NCBI GenBank assembly: GCA_030141605.1
Contig: JAQGDQ010000010.1
Location: forward strand, 1 to 42,500
Length of the DNA: 42,500 nt
Source: Tubiluchus corallicola
Lineage: Eukaryota > Priapulida > Priapulimorpha > Priapulimorphida > Tubiluchidae
Reading direction: 5' to 3'
Shown here: piece by piece, positions 12,673 through 27,100 of the stretch
Layout: every line of letters begins with the position of its first letter
How positions within the stretch are numbered: position 1 is the stretch's first letter
Notes under the pieces: model-generated
Told to the model about the DNA's origin: nothing
Databases searched by the model: none
Seen by the model: only the letters and a program-made list of their open reading frames with translations
Position numbers and translations under genes: made by a program

Positions 12673-14280
12673 TATGACCAAAATGTTGATAATCATTTCA
12701 GAGCATGCGTAATATCTTTTGTAGTAAATATTACGACAGTGAAAAAACTACTGATAAAGCCGCATTCAAGAAAACGTTACACATGTATTTCCAGTCTTTC
12801 AAGCATTGCTGCATAACAAAGTATTCCACAAAGAAGCAGTCAAATGTAGCGTTACTTACAAACAATCAACAACACAGGAAATTCCTTTTGGCAACATTGC
12901 ATCCACTGCAAGCATACGTTCCGCGTCGGCACAGTGACCGTAAATTCGATCAAGCATTTTCAAATTTCATCAGTACATCTTTGCGGTAGTCCACTCTACA
13001 GCAATTACGCTCTATCAGTCGTACCGGCGCTGGCTTTATCCCGACAGTGCCGTTTTAAGAATGCTGTTGACACAGGACATTAGGCTGGCTAGAGCCATCT
13101 GTTATAGCCAGACCAGAAGAACTAATGCCGGGCTTTCAACGGTGATCCACAAGACAAATTTACAAACGTTGCGATGCCTACTTACGACTTATACAGCGCT
13201 GCCTTTTTGATGGACACAGTTTAGACTATAATAACATTGCATTTCTGGTTCAGTTCTTAACTACAGCATTAGTCCTTCCGTATTACGTAGCTTTCTAAGA
13301 ATCTTTTGAATATTTTTTCGTTTCAGTTAGAAATTTTGAACACTTTTAATTACAGCTCAGCAAATAAAACTCAGGCACATCAAGCAAATTTTAAGCAGCA
13401 TCAATTTAGGACAGCTTCGTATCAGAACCACCGAAATTAGTACACGTCCATATGACACGTTTAATGCAGTTCCTTTGTGTTGGTAACGCAAGAGAAGACT
13501 AGAAATGCAAAACAAGTCACACACAGGAAAATTAAAGAAATGGACACAGCATTTACAGAAGAACATACATAGATCTATCACTTGAAAAATTGATAAACAC
13601 AAAAAATTGGTAGAAATCCTAGTAAGTGAGTGTTAAGTAGGTATTGTCTCATAATAAACTCTCATTTTGGACAGGTGCCAGAGAATGGCTGAGCTATCAG
13701 AGGGTGCAATTGTAAACAACGGCATTAACTGTTCAAAATTTTGATCACTACACAAACCAAATCATCCTTAATTTGTGTCATTATTGTTCATTGGCTGCAA
13801 ATTAATGTTTGAACCACTATGAATCAGAAATACTCGGTTTCAATAGGAGCATATTGTCATTTAGAGTGATTAGGTTTCTAGAAGTAGGCAAAGCCGATTT
13901 GTTCCGCTTACAAACAGCAGAAACGTGCCTGCTGGAATCATTGACCAAAGATCGCAAAGAAATCTGTCAAGACTACACATCTTTAAAACGTCCATCGTTT
14001 GCATTTGCGGGCAGATTGCGTGCACACTATATAGAACTGCTAGAATCACGGCATAAATTTGACAAATGACTCGCATTCAGAGAGAAATTACAGCGCTAGG
14101 AGACAGATACTGCTACGCCGACCCATCTTTATTATCCCATCTATCACTGGCTAATGTTAACGTCTTTGGCACAAATCGCTACATAAGACCAGCTCAAAAA
14201 ACGAGTTACGAAAAAGAAGGTTTGTTAAGTGTGTTCCGTGGAAACTTCATCATTTACGAGGTGTATGGAAATTAATTTTC
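12673..14280. other. Gene-free stretch with short unassigned frames
   Basis: Two overlapping plus-strand frames of 86 and 69 codons (13809-14069, 14066-14275) and shorter ones have no domain, motif or relative that I recognise, and no convincing splice context. Confidence 0.4.
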
Positions 14281-14292
14281 GCCAACTCGTCT

Positions 14293-14306
14293 GTTGCTAT
14301 GGTAAC
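14293..14306. promoter_or_regulatory. RFX-type X-box
   Basis: GTTGCTATGGTAAC is a near-perfect inverted repeat and matches the RFX consensus GTTRCYATGGYAAC. X-boxes drive ciliary genes when close to a promoter; none is identified here. Confidence 0.45.
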
Positions 14307-14726
14307 AACGGTTAAGGAGTGAATCACTTCCTTTGGAAACGTATGAGAAAAGTACCGAGAAAAACGAAATTTAGGGCAAGTGAATAGCAAAGTGGTTAAC
14401 GTGTGCGTTTAGCAACCAAAGTTAAGCATTGCTTACGGGTTAGTAAATGGAGTGCCAGAAAAATTGCATTTACGAGAGCTCATCTGCAACATTTTTCCTT
14501 CGGCTATTTCTCTCATTTACATGGTTAAGGACATCATATCTCAAAGGATTATCTTTGGTACCTACCGGTGCTGCCACAACCACCAAGATAGTAGGCGGGT
14601 CCTGTTTTTAGCGGCAGATAGCAGCTTGTAGTGTCGTGAACTGTATAAGAAAATTGCCATTGCACGATCTGGCTTAAGTAAAGTATTTTGTACTTAAGTT
14701 AAATGTAACTAAACTACTATCTGATA

Positions 14727-15254
14727 CAGCGGTTCCCAGCCTTTTTTGTCCCGTTCCCCGCTTTTGAAGGCTGCTGATTCTCGTTTCCCCTTGCCCACAA
14801 ACAAAATGAAAAATGCATTTTTTTAATTAATTTTTTTTACTCATACCGAGAAAGAAAAGGAAAACGAACTATAAGCCACTCAGTTATTAGAATAGTGAGT
14901 ATATACATTTATCAAAAAACGCTGGGTACAATCAAAACAAAGGAGCAAAACACGACCAAATTAATTTTATCTGTAGTACGCTAGCCAAGAGCAAGAGAGA
15001 GAGAGAGGACGCTTCGCTCACTGCCGTGTGTGGTCAGGCCAGTGAGTGGGCTACTCGCCCTGCGCCGCTGTCTCAGGCAGCCATGTGGTCGGATCTAAAC
15101 GTCTTAAGCGGGAGGGTGTGTTGCGTTGGCTATAAAGGCTTTCTGTACTTTTTTCTCTGCTTTTCTACATATTTTTTTTTACTTTTCCACCCATTCGTCC
15201 CCCCCCCCCCGGAGTTGGCTCATTCACTCCCCCCCCCCCGGTTGAGAACCCCTG
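14727..15254. mobile_element. Non-autonomous hAT-like DNA transposon
   Basis: The 15-bp ends CAGCGGTTCCCAGCC and GGTTGAGAACCCCTG (reverse complement CAGGGGTTCTCAACC) are typical hAT termini. An imperfect 8-bp target duplication, TACTATCT (14715-14722) and TACTATCA (15255-15262), flanks the element, with four extra bases (GATA) on the left. At 528 bp without a transposase frame it must be non-autonomous. The interior contains an AG run, a GC-rich core (15008-15130) and two poly-C runs near the right end. Confidence 0.75.
15200..15239 (+). repeat. Two poly-C runs
   Basis: Two homopolymeric C tracts of about ten bases each near the right end of the hAT-like element. Confidence 0.9.
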
Positions 15255-16528
15255 TACTATCATAATAGGACACACAACAATTATAAAAACAATTTTTCAA
15301 CTTTTACGTACACTTATAATCAATCATATAATGCATATCGTAAAAATATTCTTTAAAGCTTGGTTTCACAAAGGATTAACTCTGTTCTACAAGACTAAAC
15401 GTTTTTACGTTTTGAACATATTCAAAAAATGGCTATCTATTATTATTGAAGGGCCAAAAAGCAAATTCAACGAATAGACAAATAAACATACAAACAAACA
15501 AGCGAACGACAGAGCGAAGCCTGTAATAAATGTTTGCGCGACATAATCGAACTTTTGTGAGCAAGAGGATGATCGAAAAAACTGTTCAAACAGGTAATAC
15601 TGCCAAAAAAGAAACAAAATGACGTCTCCGGGACAGTTTAGTTCTGGCTCAACGGTGACAACAAATCGTCGGTTTTCTGCGCTAAATAACAACTTGTTGT
15701 GATTGGGTATCAGGTTCATCGCCAACCTACTATTACTCGAGCTTGATAAATGCAACGCCGAAAGTAACATTTGATTCATAATGGAGATTAGTATTAGGGG
15801 TAGAAATTATACCCCCCGAGAGGACGTTTGGCGAGCGAAAAATTCCCAGTAAAAGATAAATACAGTCACTTAAGAGAACAGTTTAAACGGTATAATTTAG
15901 CAAGTGTCAGTTTTCAGTTACTGTGGGTAATCATTTTCCAATGTTCAAGTGTGGGGTTTCAGTTCAGTAGCTGCTACAACGTTGAACAGTAAAAAAAATC
16001 ATTCAGTTCTAAAAAAGTTTACATAAAATAAGCAAGTTGTATAATCAAGAAACTCGAAACGCTGAAAATTTTCCAGAAAACCTGGTTCCCAAGTACTCAG
16101 AAAAGTTTCAGCGACCAATCAAACAGCTACGGCGTGCGATGCTGAAGGAGTAATTTACCCACATGGTTGAAACACTGCTACAGTGAAAAAACATAATCTA
16201 AATAAGTTTCTATGTAGTTATAATGTAGTTTCTTAAAGTGGCATTTGACACTGTTCACTACATCAGTCTGTTATTTATATACATATATAAAAATTGCACG
16301 GTATGAACTATAATTACACTATAGAAACACTCAATGTCACTGCTATCGCCATCGATGAAATCAATATTGAACAAGAGAACCGCATACGAAAACAAATAGC
16401 GTTTTTTGGCATGATTTTGAAAAGATTTGTTTTTACTAAAAAATAATAGCTTTTTATCAAATTTTAATCCTTTCTCAGTATAACAGAAATTCAGTACTGT
16501 AGAAACAATATCTATAGAAACGCACCAG
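15255..16528. other. Gene-free sequence with one unassigned minus-strand frame
   Basis: A 124-codon ATG frame runs on the minus strand from 15779 to 15405. It has a hydrophobic stretch near its C-terminus but no recognisable domain. I do not call it a gene. Confidence 0.35.
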
Positions 16529-16714
16529 AAACTATAAGGTGGAGTTGACGAACAGTTTGTGCAGATGTTGCATTATGTTGGAAAAACTGTGCTGTAGGCT
16601 AGCTTTCATCTCATTTGGACGAGCTTTGTATAAGGGAAAGCTATCCTACAGCACAGTTTTTCCAACATGATGCAACATCTTCACAAACTGTTTGTCAAGT
16701 CCATGCTATAGTTT
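16529..16714. mobile_element. Long foldback hairpin (MITE-like)
   Basis: Two arms of 79 bp (16529-16607 and 16636-16714) are inverted copies with about nine in ten positions identical, separated by 28 bp. The innermost 40 bp pair almost perfectly. TATA lies at both outer ends, consistent with a TA target duplication of a Tc1/mariner-type MITE, although this is not decisive. If transcribed it would form a long near-perfect hairpin. Confidence 0.65.
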
Positions 16715-17839
16715 AATCAGTGTGAAGAAGAGCTGTTTAAAAATGCTGCTGCAATATCACTGATTAATGCAACCAAACATAGTCATGTTTACACAGTAAA
16801 TGAGCGGGGACTTGAGTCAACAATGGCAAAATTTTATGCACAAACTTAATCAAAGTATAGGTTAGCATACACCCGATTGTCTCATTTATGTGCATCATAG
16901 TGACAGCATAAGTATACAGCCGTGCAACATACATGGCGGTTAGGTAAAATAAGTTTAAATAAGATCGTACTACTCTCTGTAAATAAATTTACTCAGATTA
17001 AAGGAAACTAGTACCTTTTGTTGCGTTCTTTTTATTGCACTGATGCCCTCAAACACCATATTGTTAGCTCTCAACTATACCTGCTAAGTTTGTATGGTTG
17101 AATAGCTGACGTGTTAGTAAGCTAGCTTGGCTAATACATTGTTTTATTAGTTTTAGTGAATGCTCGGACGTTATTTCTTTACTTCAATAATTGGTAGTTA
17201 ATGATGACATACTGCGTGTTTCATGACACTCATCTCAGTACAAAGACACCGAAGACACAATCAGAAGTTTTTTTTTAAATTTGACTGTGCACCAATGTTG
17301 AAATTAAAAAAAATTTCCTGTGCTATATATGTGAAAGAGACAATCACTGCTGACAAAAAATGAATTTGAACTCGTTGTTTTTCGTATGGAGACTTGAAGA
17401 AATAATGGGGATTAGATATTAGAAACGGGTTTCACCACGCGCAATACATTCTAACGCATTAGACATTAGCGTCAGAGATTTTATAGGCTAATTTTGGCAT
17501 GAAACATTTAAATTACATAAAAGCAAATTTTTACTTTGAACACACACAAGGTACCAAACTGATTTACGATATATTTACTATGTATGACAAAGGGAAACCA
17601 TTTTTGTTGTATTTAAAGATCCACATATCGAATCACACGCGTGTGAGAAAAAAACGTGCAAAATTTTATCTGCTACAAAGAAGTTATCAGTATTTAAACG
17701 TAGTTGAGAACCTTTTTGATCTGCACCGTTACAGATTTTTTACATATATTACCAAAACTTTAACGGTAAACTGCTCCCTTGACAAAATGCATACTTTTTG
17801 AAATGGTTTCACAGCTGTCCGCTTGACGCAGTCATCAGT
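16715..17839. other. Gene-free AT-rich sequence
   Basis: A 100-codon plus-strand frame at 17499-17801 has no recognisable relative. Nothing else stands out. Confidence 0.4.
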
Positions 17840-17848
17840 GTGTAGTCA

Positions 17849-18036
17849 ATAATAATAATAATAATAATTTCGCCCCCCGTTCCTTGCGGTGGGCCCGATT
17901 CGAAAAATAAACCACCAATGGCACGACACTAGATCGAGACCTTTCGTTTGATGTATAGATCGCCGCAAATGGTGCCGTCGTCAGAGCTGTAGCCTCGAAT
18001 CTTATATATATATATACCAAGAATATTAATATATAG

Positions 18037-18121
<85 letters not shown>

Positions 18122-18146
18122 CCATTATTATTATTATTATTATTGT
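17849..18146. repeat. AAT and ATT trinucleotide arrays around a unique core
   Basis: A short AAT array (17849-17868) and a long one (18038-18117) flank about 170 bp of more GC-rich unique sequence. An inverted ATT array (18124-18144) follows directly, so the right side can fold into a long AT hairpin. Poly-Ile and poly-Tyr frames on the minus strand are translations of these arrays. Confidence 0.95.
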
Positions 18147-18339
18147 TTATCATCATTGCAACCAAAAGTTTGAATAAAATTACAAAATATAAAAAATGTA
18201 TTTTGAATTTTCAAAATCCCCTTGCAAGGTGAATCGTCGCCTTGATTTACCGTTTAATGTGCCACTTTCATAGTGAACAGTTAGCGGGACACAATTTGAA
18301 TATTTTTTAAGTTTCCTCTCACTCTTCCCACTTGAACAG

Positions 18340-18700
18340 ACACCTGACCCGTTTGACCTGTCACCCGGCGCCTGTCATGCATTCACCTAACGCGTCACAC
18401 CGCTAACTAGCTCTCTTCGTGACAGCTTAAGCAATCAGAGCGATTTACAAACAAAAATTGCCTGTTTTCAAAACTTCAATGACACACGATAGTCCCGGCA
18501 GGCTGCCGAGGGTTTTCAAACGTGACGTCACACACCACGTGATATCGTCTGCCTTATTTAACTCTTTACCCGAAGCGCAAAAATACGCCTAATTGGCAGG
18601 CTGCATTTAGGCAGGGAGCCATAACAACCGTGTTTAGGCTGTAACAGTTTGCTGAAAACTCTATTCCTGCTTAGTCAAGCGACTGAGTTTATTTTTGTGC
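18340..18700. promoter_or_regulatory. Candidate regulatory block with CRE and E-box
   Basis: A perfect CRE, TGACGTCA (18523-18530), lies five bases before CACGTG (18536-18541). Several TGACC/CACCTG-type words cluster at 18335-18400, and the block is richer in CpG than its flanks. This looks like a promoter or enhancer, but no adjacent exon is recognised. Confidence 0.35.
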
Positions 18701-19284
18701 TCGGAGAAGCTTTTATTAAAGCCAACTTTTCGAAATAGCATCCCACTCATAATTAAGTGCATTTCAAGCACTGAAGTTTCAGTTTTTGTTATGGTAAATT
18801 AGTATATTTATTGAGAGTGTAGAATTCTAACGGTTACGTGCAAAGTATAGCTTCGTAACATCGTATCTGATTATAGAGATTCACTCTGAAATTTACGTTG
18901 ATCCACCCAATAAATGCTAAAGGATATTTGGGAGTTTGATTTATAACGAACTACTTCTACTTACTACTAATACTGGCGTATGAAGCCTGATACATGCATT
19001 ATTTGGAGTGCAGTCAAAACAACTTTAATAAATACTAGATTAAACAACTGTCAAAACATTTTCGTATACGAAATGAAACCAAACAAAGAGATAATGATAG
19101 AGATAGTGTAGAGATAGAGACAGTGATAGAGATATTGTAACCAATATTGACCTGTCGATTACTAATTAAATTGATCCAAAAAACGTAGGAAGCTCCTAAC
19201 TTTTGGCAATTGCATCACAGATTTTATATTCAAGTAATTGTGTTTATTAAAACAAACAGGGAAAGCAAAGTCAACACCGTCAGG
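18701..19284. other. Gene-free sequence
   Basis: No gene seen; an imperfect GATAGA repeat occupies about 19086-19136. Confidence 0.5.
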
Positions 19285-21235
<1,951 letters not shown>

Positions 21236-21400
21236 GGTGGATCGATCAGTATGTTAATGACCGGTCAGTCAGTCAGCCAGTAAGTAAGTAATTAAGTTAA
21301 ATGCGTAATTAACTAAATAAGAAAGCAATTAAGCAAACAAGGAAAAAAATTAAGTTAACAAAGGAAGAAAGAAAGTAACCAAGCAAACAAGCAGATCAAA
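21236..21400 (+). repeat. Degenerate tetranucleotide-like tract
   Basis: Four-base periodicity runs through CAGTCAGTCAGCCAGTAAG and the AATTAAG/AAGCAAAC words that follow. Similar composition occurs at 1500-1620 and 10560-10680. Confidence 0.6.
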
Positions 21401-22803
21401 TAATAGTTAATACAAAAATTAAATCTGAAAGAAACTGAAAGAACAACCTTATCTTTAAAAATAATTTTTCGGCGTCTCATTCGGTATAATTTCTAGACTT
21501 GTTGGCAGTTGAAAATATAAGCTGCAGTTGAAAATATAAATATCAACGCATACTAAATCGGTAACATGCGCCCAGACATCGACAATACCCCCCCCCCCCA
21601 AGCATAAAAATGGTTTATAATCTTCGTGGATTGAGTCATTTTATATTCACATCTATGCAAATAAAGAGAAAACGCGACGGATTATCCATCAACGCGTGAG
21701 GAACAGGTTGAGATTGCTAACGGGTGAACTGTCAGTACATTAAATTTAAAACATTGCACAGAAAATAATAAAAAATGATAGCATTAGTGTGGTAGAGATG
21801 ATTTTTGTGTACCATGAGTGATTACGGGAACCAGCCAGAGAAAATAAATGAGATATTGTTTGGACAAGGTGACACCCACATTTCAAAAATGGTCCCGCCC
21901 AAGAAGCAGCAGCCGCACTGTCAAACATGCAAATATTAGTTTATTCTTTGCAGTACAATGAGAAGTTTCTGATTCAATAGATGCAGGCTGCATGCGCATG
22001 CTGATTGTAATTTCCTGCCGAAAGAGTTAAAAACCAAGATGTAGGCCTTTTTGTTGAACAAAATGAAGTCTCTGTTCAGCGCTGAATGGCTTCTTTTGTG
22101 AATATTAAGGTTAAACAGAAGCCAAGCCGGGCGTTCTTTTATAGCTGAAAATTTCACAATGATTGTAAACTCAACCACCCATTTTCACACAATTTCTTCA
22201 CAAATTACTATAGGTTATTTTTCATTTTTGTTGATAATAGAAGAATTCCAAGCGTTTCGTGAAAAGCGACTGGAACAGGCTTCCAAAACTGAGCAAAGCA
22301 ATTACTCACTGATGCTTTATAAAATAGAGTTTACAGTAGTTACTGCATGATATTCCAAACCCAAACAACTGATAGCTGAGAAATATTTTTATCTCAGTCT
22401 TCACAACAAATTTCTTTATTTATTATTCTCCAAAAAACATATGGGCAAAACTGGAAAATGGTCTACATTTATGACTAATTTTGAGGGAACTTCTAATTGT
22501 AAATTTGAATTACATAAAAGTTCACACAATGCCGTTAGCACAGTTATTACTAATAATCCAGCAGTTAACTCTTTAATTAATCACACTAATAGTACATAGT
22601 AGTTTTTGGCACTAGTTTCTGACAACCTATATAAAGACGTCAGCTCAAGTAGCTCATCTTTAAAAATTATCATTAACTGTTAATAGGTTCGGGACTTCAG
22701 GTCCCGCTATAGAATACAAATTGAGTATCCATCCCGTTGAGCATGCTGGATTTCAGCTTGCAGAAGACCAAAGTATATAAAGAATTACTCATACAACAGC
22801 ATA
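21401..22803. other. Gene-free AT-rich sequence
   Basis: No supported gene. A C run lies at 21590-21599 and a small GC hairpin, CGGGACTTCAGGTCCCG, near 22690-22706. Confidence 0.4.
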
Positions 22804-23340
22804 TGTTTGTTTATTGAACAACCATTACATTACGAACAAGACAAATTTAATCAACAGTGAAAGAAAGGCTTACTAGAGACAAAATCCCTATGCAAAGGAA
22901 TATTGCGGCTCGAGCGTACAAAACAAATCACAATTAATTCATACAAGTATTAAAAAATAATAATTATTACAACAATGTTACATAAGGTAGTATTACTCAC
23001 TCTTTACGCAACTGTGTAGATTTTATATAAACAACAAATGATTCCAAGTTTGAAAGGCTGACTCCAGAAAAGCTATAATAATCTTGCTTAATTCAATATC
23101 TTGACTACCCATTATAAAAACAAATTTATCATTGTCATTTTTTATGGTAAAAAACTCAGAGAATACTTTCAATATTATTAAAAAGTGTCAATCTTTCATC
23201 CTAATAACGTGGACATTTCATAAGTAAGTGCTTTACTTCTTCTATAAGGCTAAGGTCACAATAAATACTAATTCGCTCACACACAAGTATTTTATAAGGT
23301 TCATGGTACCGACCAATTATAACAAAAAACCCACCTGATT
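22804..23340 (-). pseudogene. Decayed LINE C-terminal remnant
   Basis: On the minus strand, one frame reads GRYHEPYKI, then a cysteine, then IEEVKHLLMKCPRY at 23204-23245. This is the same GRY...C...IExxxHxLxxCPxY pattern seen in the first LINE remnant. After a stop, another frame gives KFVFIMGSQDIELSK and ESAFQTWNH (about 23040-23150), matching the C-terminal helix region of these polyproteins. Frame changes and stops mark a dead copy. The 3' end may lie at TTTGTTTATTGAAC (about 22806), which resembles the 3' end of the remnant at 40309. Confidence 0.7.
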
Positions 23341-24159
23341 GGTTTTCCATTACTCTCTGCTAATTATCACACCAACCCTCCCCACATGATTATCGCATGA
23401 ACAATTTCTATGCCCGTGAAATGCACAGTTCTAACCCTCACTTCTAAATCTCTCTAAATCCAAACAATTACCCACTTCTTACAGACTAGCGTGTGTCTCT
23501 TCCTTTGTCAGCATCTTCTCCTGAAGATTTAAGCTGCTTTTCACAGCTCGCTAAGCTACTATCTATCACTAAGGACTGGCTTAAGAGGCTTAGTAATAAT
23601 TTGCAAGCGTTCTATCTGCTAATTGACAAAGATATTATAAGCTCAGGTTATTATTATTATGAAACGTCTTGACAAAGAGTTTACCAATATTAATAAGTTC
23701 ACTCCGGGTAAAACGCGAAAAACAGCACTGCCAGATAATGCCATAAAGTGTTACACATGTAGGGGGAATCATATGCATCGTGCAGTTATACGACAGAATT
23801 ACCTCTAAAATGAATCATATTTAGGAGTTTACAGACGTGTAATACTCTATAAAACGGCATTACCTTAATAAGGCTGTAATTACTAAAATTCACGCACAAG
23901 CTAGCCAAAACACAGCTTACTTTTCAAGTTAATTCCAAAACTTACTTAAAATATTATTTATGTAGTGTGATACGTTCTATTTTAAACGTGAAAATAAAAA
24001 TAATACTGAGTCACATATAACTTAATATGATTTAGTTGTACATACAGGAAAATTTATCGATTTATTGGCATGGACAAATGTTTTTAGATATAAAAGGGTT
24101 AAGACTAAGAGGGAAAATTAATTAAGGTGCGATCAGACGCACTTAAAAATACAATAAAA
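23341..24159. other. Gene-free AT-rich sequence
   Basis: No gene, repeat array or site that I can support. Confidence 0.5.
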
Positions 24160-24420
24160 TTAATTAGAAGAATCTCCAGTGTTGAAAACCTAAAATTGCT
24201 GCAGAAATGGCTTTGAAATTGCCCCGCCGAAAATTATCATAAAATGCATCTATTCCCCGCGCAAATTGCTGATTAAAAAGAAGCCACTTATAGCAGGTGT
24301 GAACAAAAAGGGAGATTTCCTCCTTTCAAAAGAAAGAAATGATAAGGCAGTAGATAAAAAAGAATGAAAGATAATTCTTTAACAATTTTCCGCCTGAAAG
24401 AATAGAAAAGGTAAAATTCT
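24160..24420. promoter_or_regulatory. Candidate conserved non-coding block
   Basis: The stretch mixes homeodomain-type words (AATTAATTAG near 24160), a GATAAGG word (24342) and GC words such as CCCCGCCG inside AT-rich sequence. It is low in simple repeats. The style resembles developmental enhancers; conservation cannot be tested here. Confidence 0.2.
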
Positions 24421-25870
24421 CTATTATGGTCATTATCATCATTATTACTATCATTACCAGTATTCACTTCAGCTGTAATATGAAGTTGTTCATTTGCAAA
24501 GTGCCCCTCATTAATAGTAGCATGGCACTACAAACTACACAGAAGTTTTATAAAAACATTTTAGTTTATTCAAAAGTTTGGTTCATTCAATTCAATATTT
24601 TGAATTCAGAGGACAACAGGGCAGTAAAGACTTACGGAGAATTAAAAAATGTTAGGCACTTTCATATTTTGAGTTTTGAGTGTTGTTTACAGAACAATGA
24701 AAATACGCAGTAACACAAATGTACTAATATTTCAATTAAGCGAAAATATCGATGAAATATTGACGAAAACATTTACAGTCGAAAAGGCTCATTGTATACT
24801 CTGTTCGTTGTATTTTTACTGTTATTCATTGCAGACCAGTTTCTGTTTAGCTATTCCATTGCAGCGATTTGAATTGCGAGATGTGAATTGTGAAGCACTC
24901 CATGTGAAAATGGTCATTGGTCATGTTTTTTGTTAACGTAATTATCAATTTATTTCACTTCATTCTCAGGTACATCAGTGAATCTTCGTTCATTCTGAAA
25001 GCTGGGATGACGTAAAGAACTTAATTCGTTTTTGAAGATACTGCAGGAGGTTGACAAAGTCTAACTACGCCGATATCAGCAATCAGCCAATCACGCCAAC
25101 ATAAGTGGTATACGTCTTACATTTAAATGTACCACACAAAAATATTTAACGGAATTGAAGTTCAAGATTCACAAGAAAAAACTCAAAAACTATACACAAC
25201 TTTGCTATATAGAAAGTTATTGATGTTTTTGCCGTACTGAATACATACTCGTACTGACATTGTCAGCAGTTTGGTCGTGGAATCTATTACTGGAATTTCA
25301 TATTTTTTAACAATTCAACAACGCAAGAGAGTCTTCTTAAAGCTTTACACAGCTTTGCAGTTCTGACAGTATGGCAGAGGAATTTTTTACTTTTATTTTT
25401 CAGACAAAAGTGGTCCAACCAGCATACCCGTTTGACATAACAAATATTTTACTGAAATCAGATACTAGATAATTATGCCAAATTGCTTGCTTCTCTCAGT
25501 CCCATTTGTAATCATGTGCTTAAACAAAAATATAGTGATCCTCCAAAAAAGACAATTCATAACGGCTGCCTCCGATAAAGAAGAGAAAATTCGGACACCA
25601 AGTAGAGTGTAAAAGAGCAGCGAAAGATAAACTTCATGAAAGTTTGAGGTTAAGTTCTTCACAGTGTCTGATATCACCGCATTTTTCTTGGAGTACCGTG
25701 CAGAAAATTGCTCATATCACTGAGATGCGTGCAAACAGACAGATTGCGGAAAGCATAATAATAAAACAATAGAGAATTTTGGTACCGCAAAGAAGCTGTT
25801 TGGGGAAAACTAAGACCTATATTGGATGTCACACATAAAGAGACTTGAACTTACAAAAGTTAAAATATGT
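24421..25870. other. Gene-free sequence
   Basis: A short CATTATCATCATTATTAC run lies at 24428-24470. Plus-strand frames of 95 and 86 codons have no recognisable relative. Confidence 0.4.
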
Positions 25871-25875
25871 AAAAG

Positions 25876-25900
25876 AATAAATTACAGTGCTACTTACCGA
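25876..25900 (-). other. Donor-like block, copy 1
   Basis: On the minus strand this reads TCGGTAAGTAGC followed by ACTGTAATTTATT. It contains a strong 5' splice-site consensus (GTAAGT) and matches a second block at 26477-26504. An open frame of about 40 codons precedes the GT on the minus strand. Confidence 0.25.
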
Positions 25901-26476
25901 ATAAAGTGAGATCGCTGGTACTGAACTTTGATAAGCGCAGGAGGAATAGTGACATAACATTGCTCTACTGCTACACAAACTGTTCCAATTGCCGTTGTTC
26001 CACCCCAAAAATGAATCTGTTCTGTCAGACAAGTTTCCAAGTCGATTATGTTAAAGTTTACCGCACAAGTCTATACACTGTTATGATGTAGCAATTTTTT
26101 GATATAAGCTTCGCCACTTTTTAAGCGGTTTAACAATTTCTTCACAAAATTGCTTCGAACAGTTTTTCCTGCCAAATGTCGCTAACAATGGAGAGTAATG
26201 AAGTTAATAATTACTGTCTGTGTGTATAGATATCATGTAAATTGCATTCAAGAAATTTGGATTTGGCTTTGCCTCTGAAATATTAATTCAATAAAAAAGT
26301 AATTACGCGTTGAAAATAGGCGCAGTTTGTGACTCAAAAAAAACGCAAGACAAATTACAGAAACTTTTACTAAATACGCTCGAGTAAAAGGAAAACTAAT
26401 TCTTATCTCTAATCATTTACCAAAGTGCATTATGTTGAAAAATTCTTTTCACTAGCCTATTTCAAAAGCGCAAAAT

Positions 26477-26504
26477 AATAAATCACAGTTTTGCTACTTA
26501 CCGA
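26477..26504 (-). other. Donor-like block, copy 2
   Basis: Minus-strand TCGGTAAGTAGC is followed by AAAACTGTGATTTATT, a near-match to 25876-25900 apart from a 3-bp gap and one substitution. Confidence 0.25.
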
Positions 26505-27100
26505 GATAATGAAATATGCACTTATTAAGCAGTACTGCATATAAGTTTGGTAAGAATTACGTTTAACTTGAATTTAATTTAATCTGACTTATTTATTTTA
26601 ATTTGATTCAATTTAATTGAACACTTCACTTAATTTAAATCACTCACCTCAAATTAAATAAAAAGATACAGTAACATAATTACAATCAGCCAACCTCGGT
26701 TCATATTTCACTAAAAAAACTGCAAAAAGATTCAATTTTCAGCGTAGATATTTGGATATTTCAAATTCGCAAATGTGAAATAATACGCTATAGCCAGCTG
26801 ACAGAATCTCTATAATAGTTTAAAGTAAAGCGCGCAAGCTGAAGCAGTGAACATTATTGAGCCACTACTATACAGGGGGAGTGCTCAGCAGAGCACAGCT
26901 ACACAGGTTTCACGCTTGTCAATTGCTTGCGATAGCCAATCAAAACGCAGACAAAATGCAACTATCATGTAGACTTATATTATCGCCCGAGTTTTAAAAA
27001 ATGTACATTTTCATGCACGGCAATGCAATAAAAATTTTAAATTGAACAAAGCATTGATGTTTTCCCGACAAACAATAAACAGGGTGTGTTGGTATTTTAA
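26505..27100. other. Gene-free sequence
   Basis: AT-rich to about 26800, then mixed sequence with a small perfect hairpin (GTGCTCAGCAGAGCAC near 26881) and a CCAAT box at about 26936. No coding evidence. Confidence 0.4.

Noticed and set aside
12285-12816. Asp-rich and His-rich frames
   Set aside because: Translated GAT/ATC low-complexity repeat.
13809-14275. Two overlapping plus-strand frames as a gene
   Set aside because: Short, no domain, no splice or promoter support; a four-base overlap has no meaning for an animal nuclear gene.
15405-15779. 124-codon minus-strand ATG frame
   Set aside because: No recognisable domain; length is not exceptional for this much sequence.
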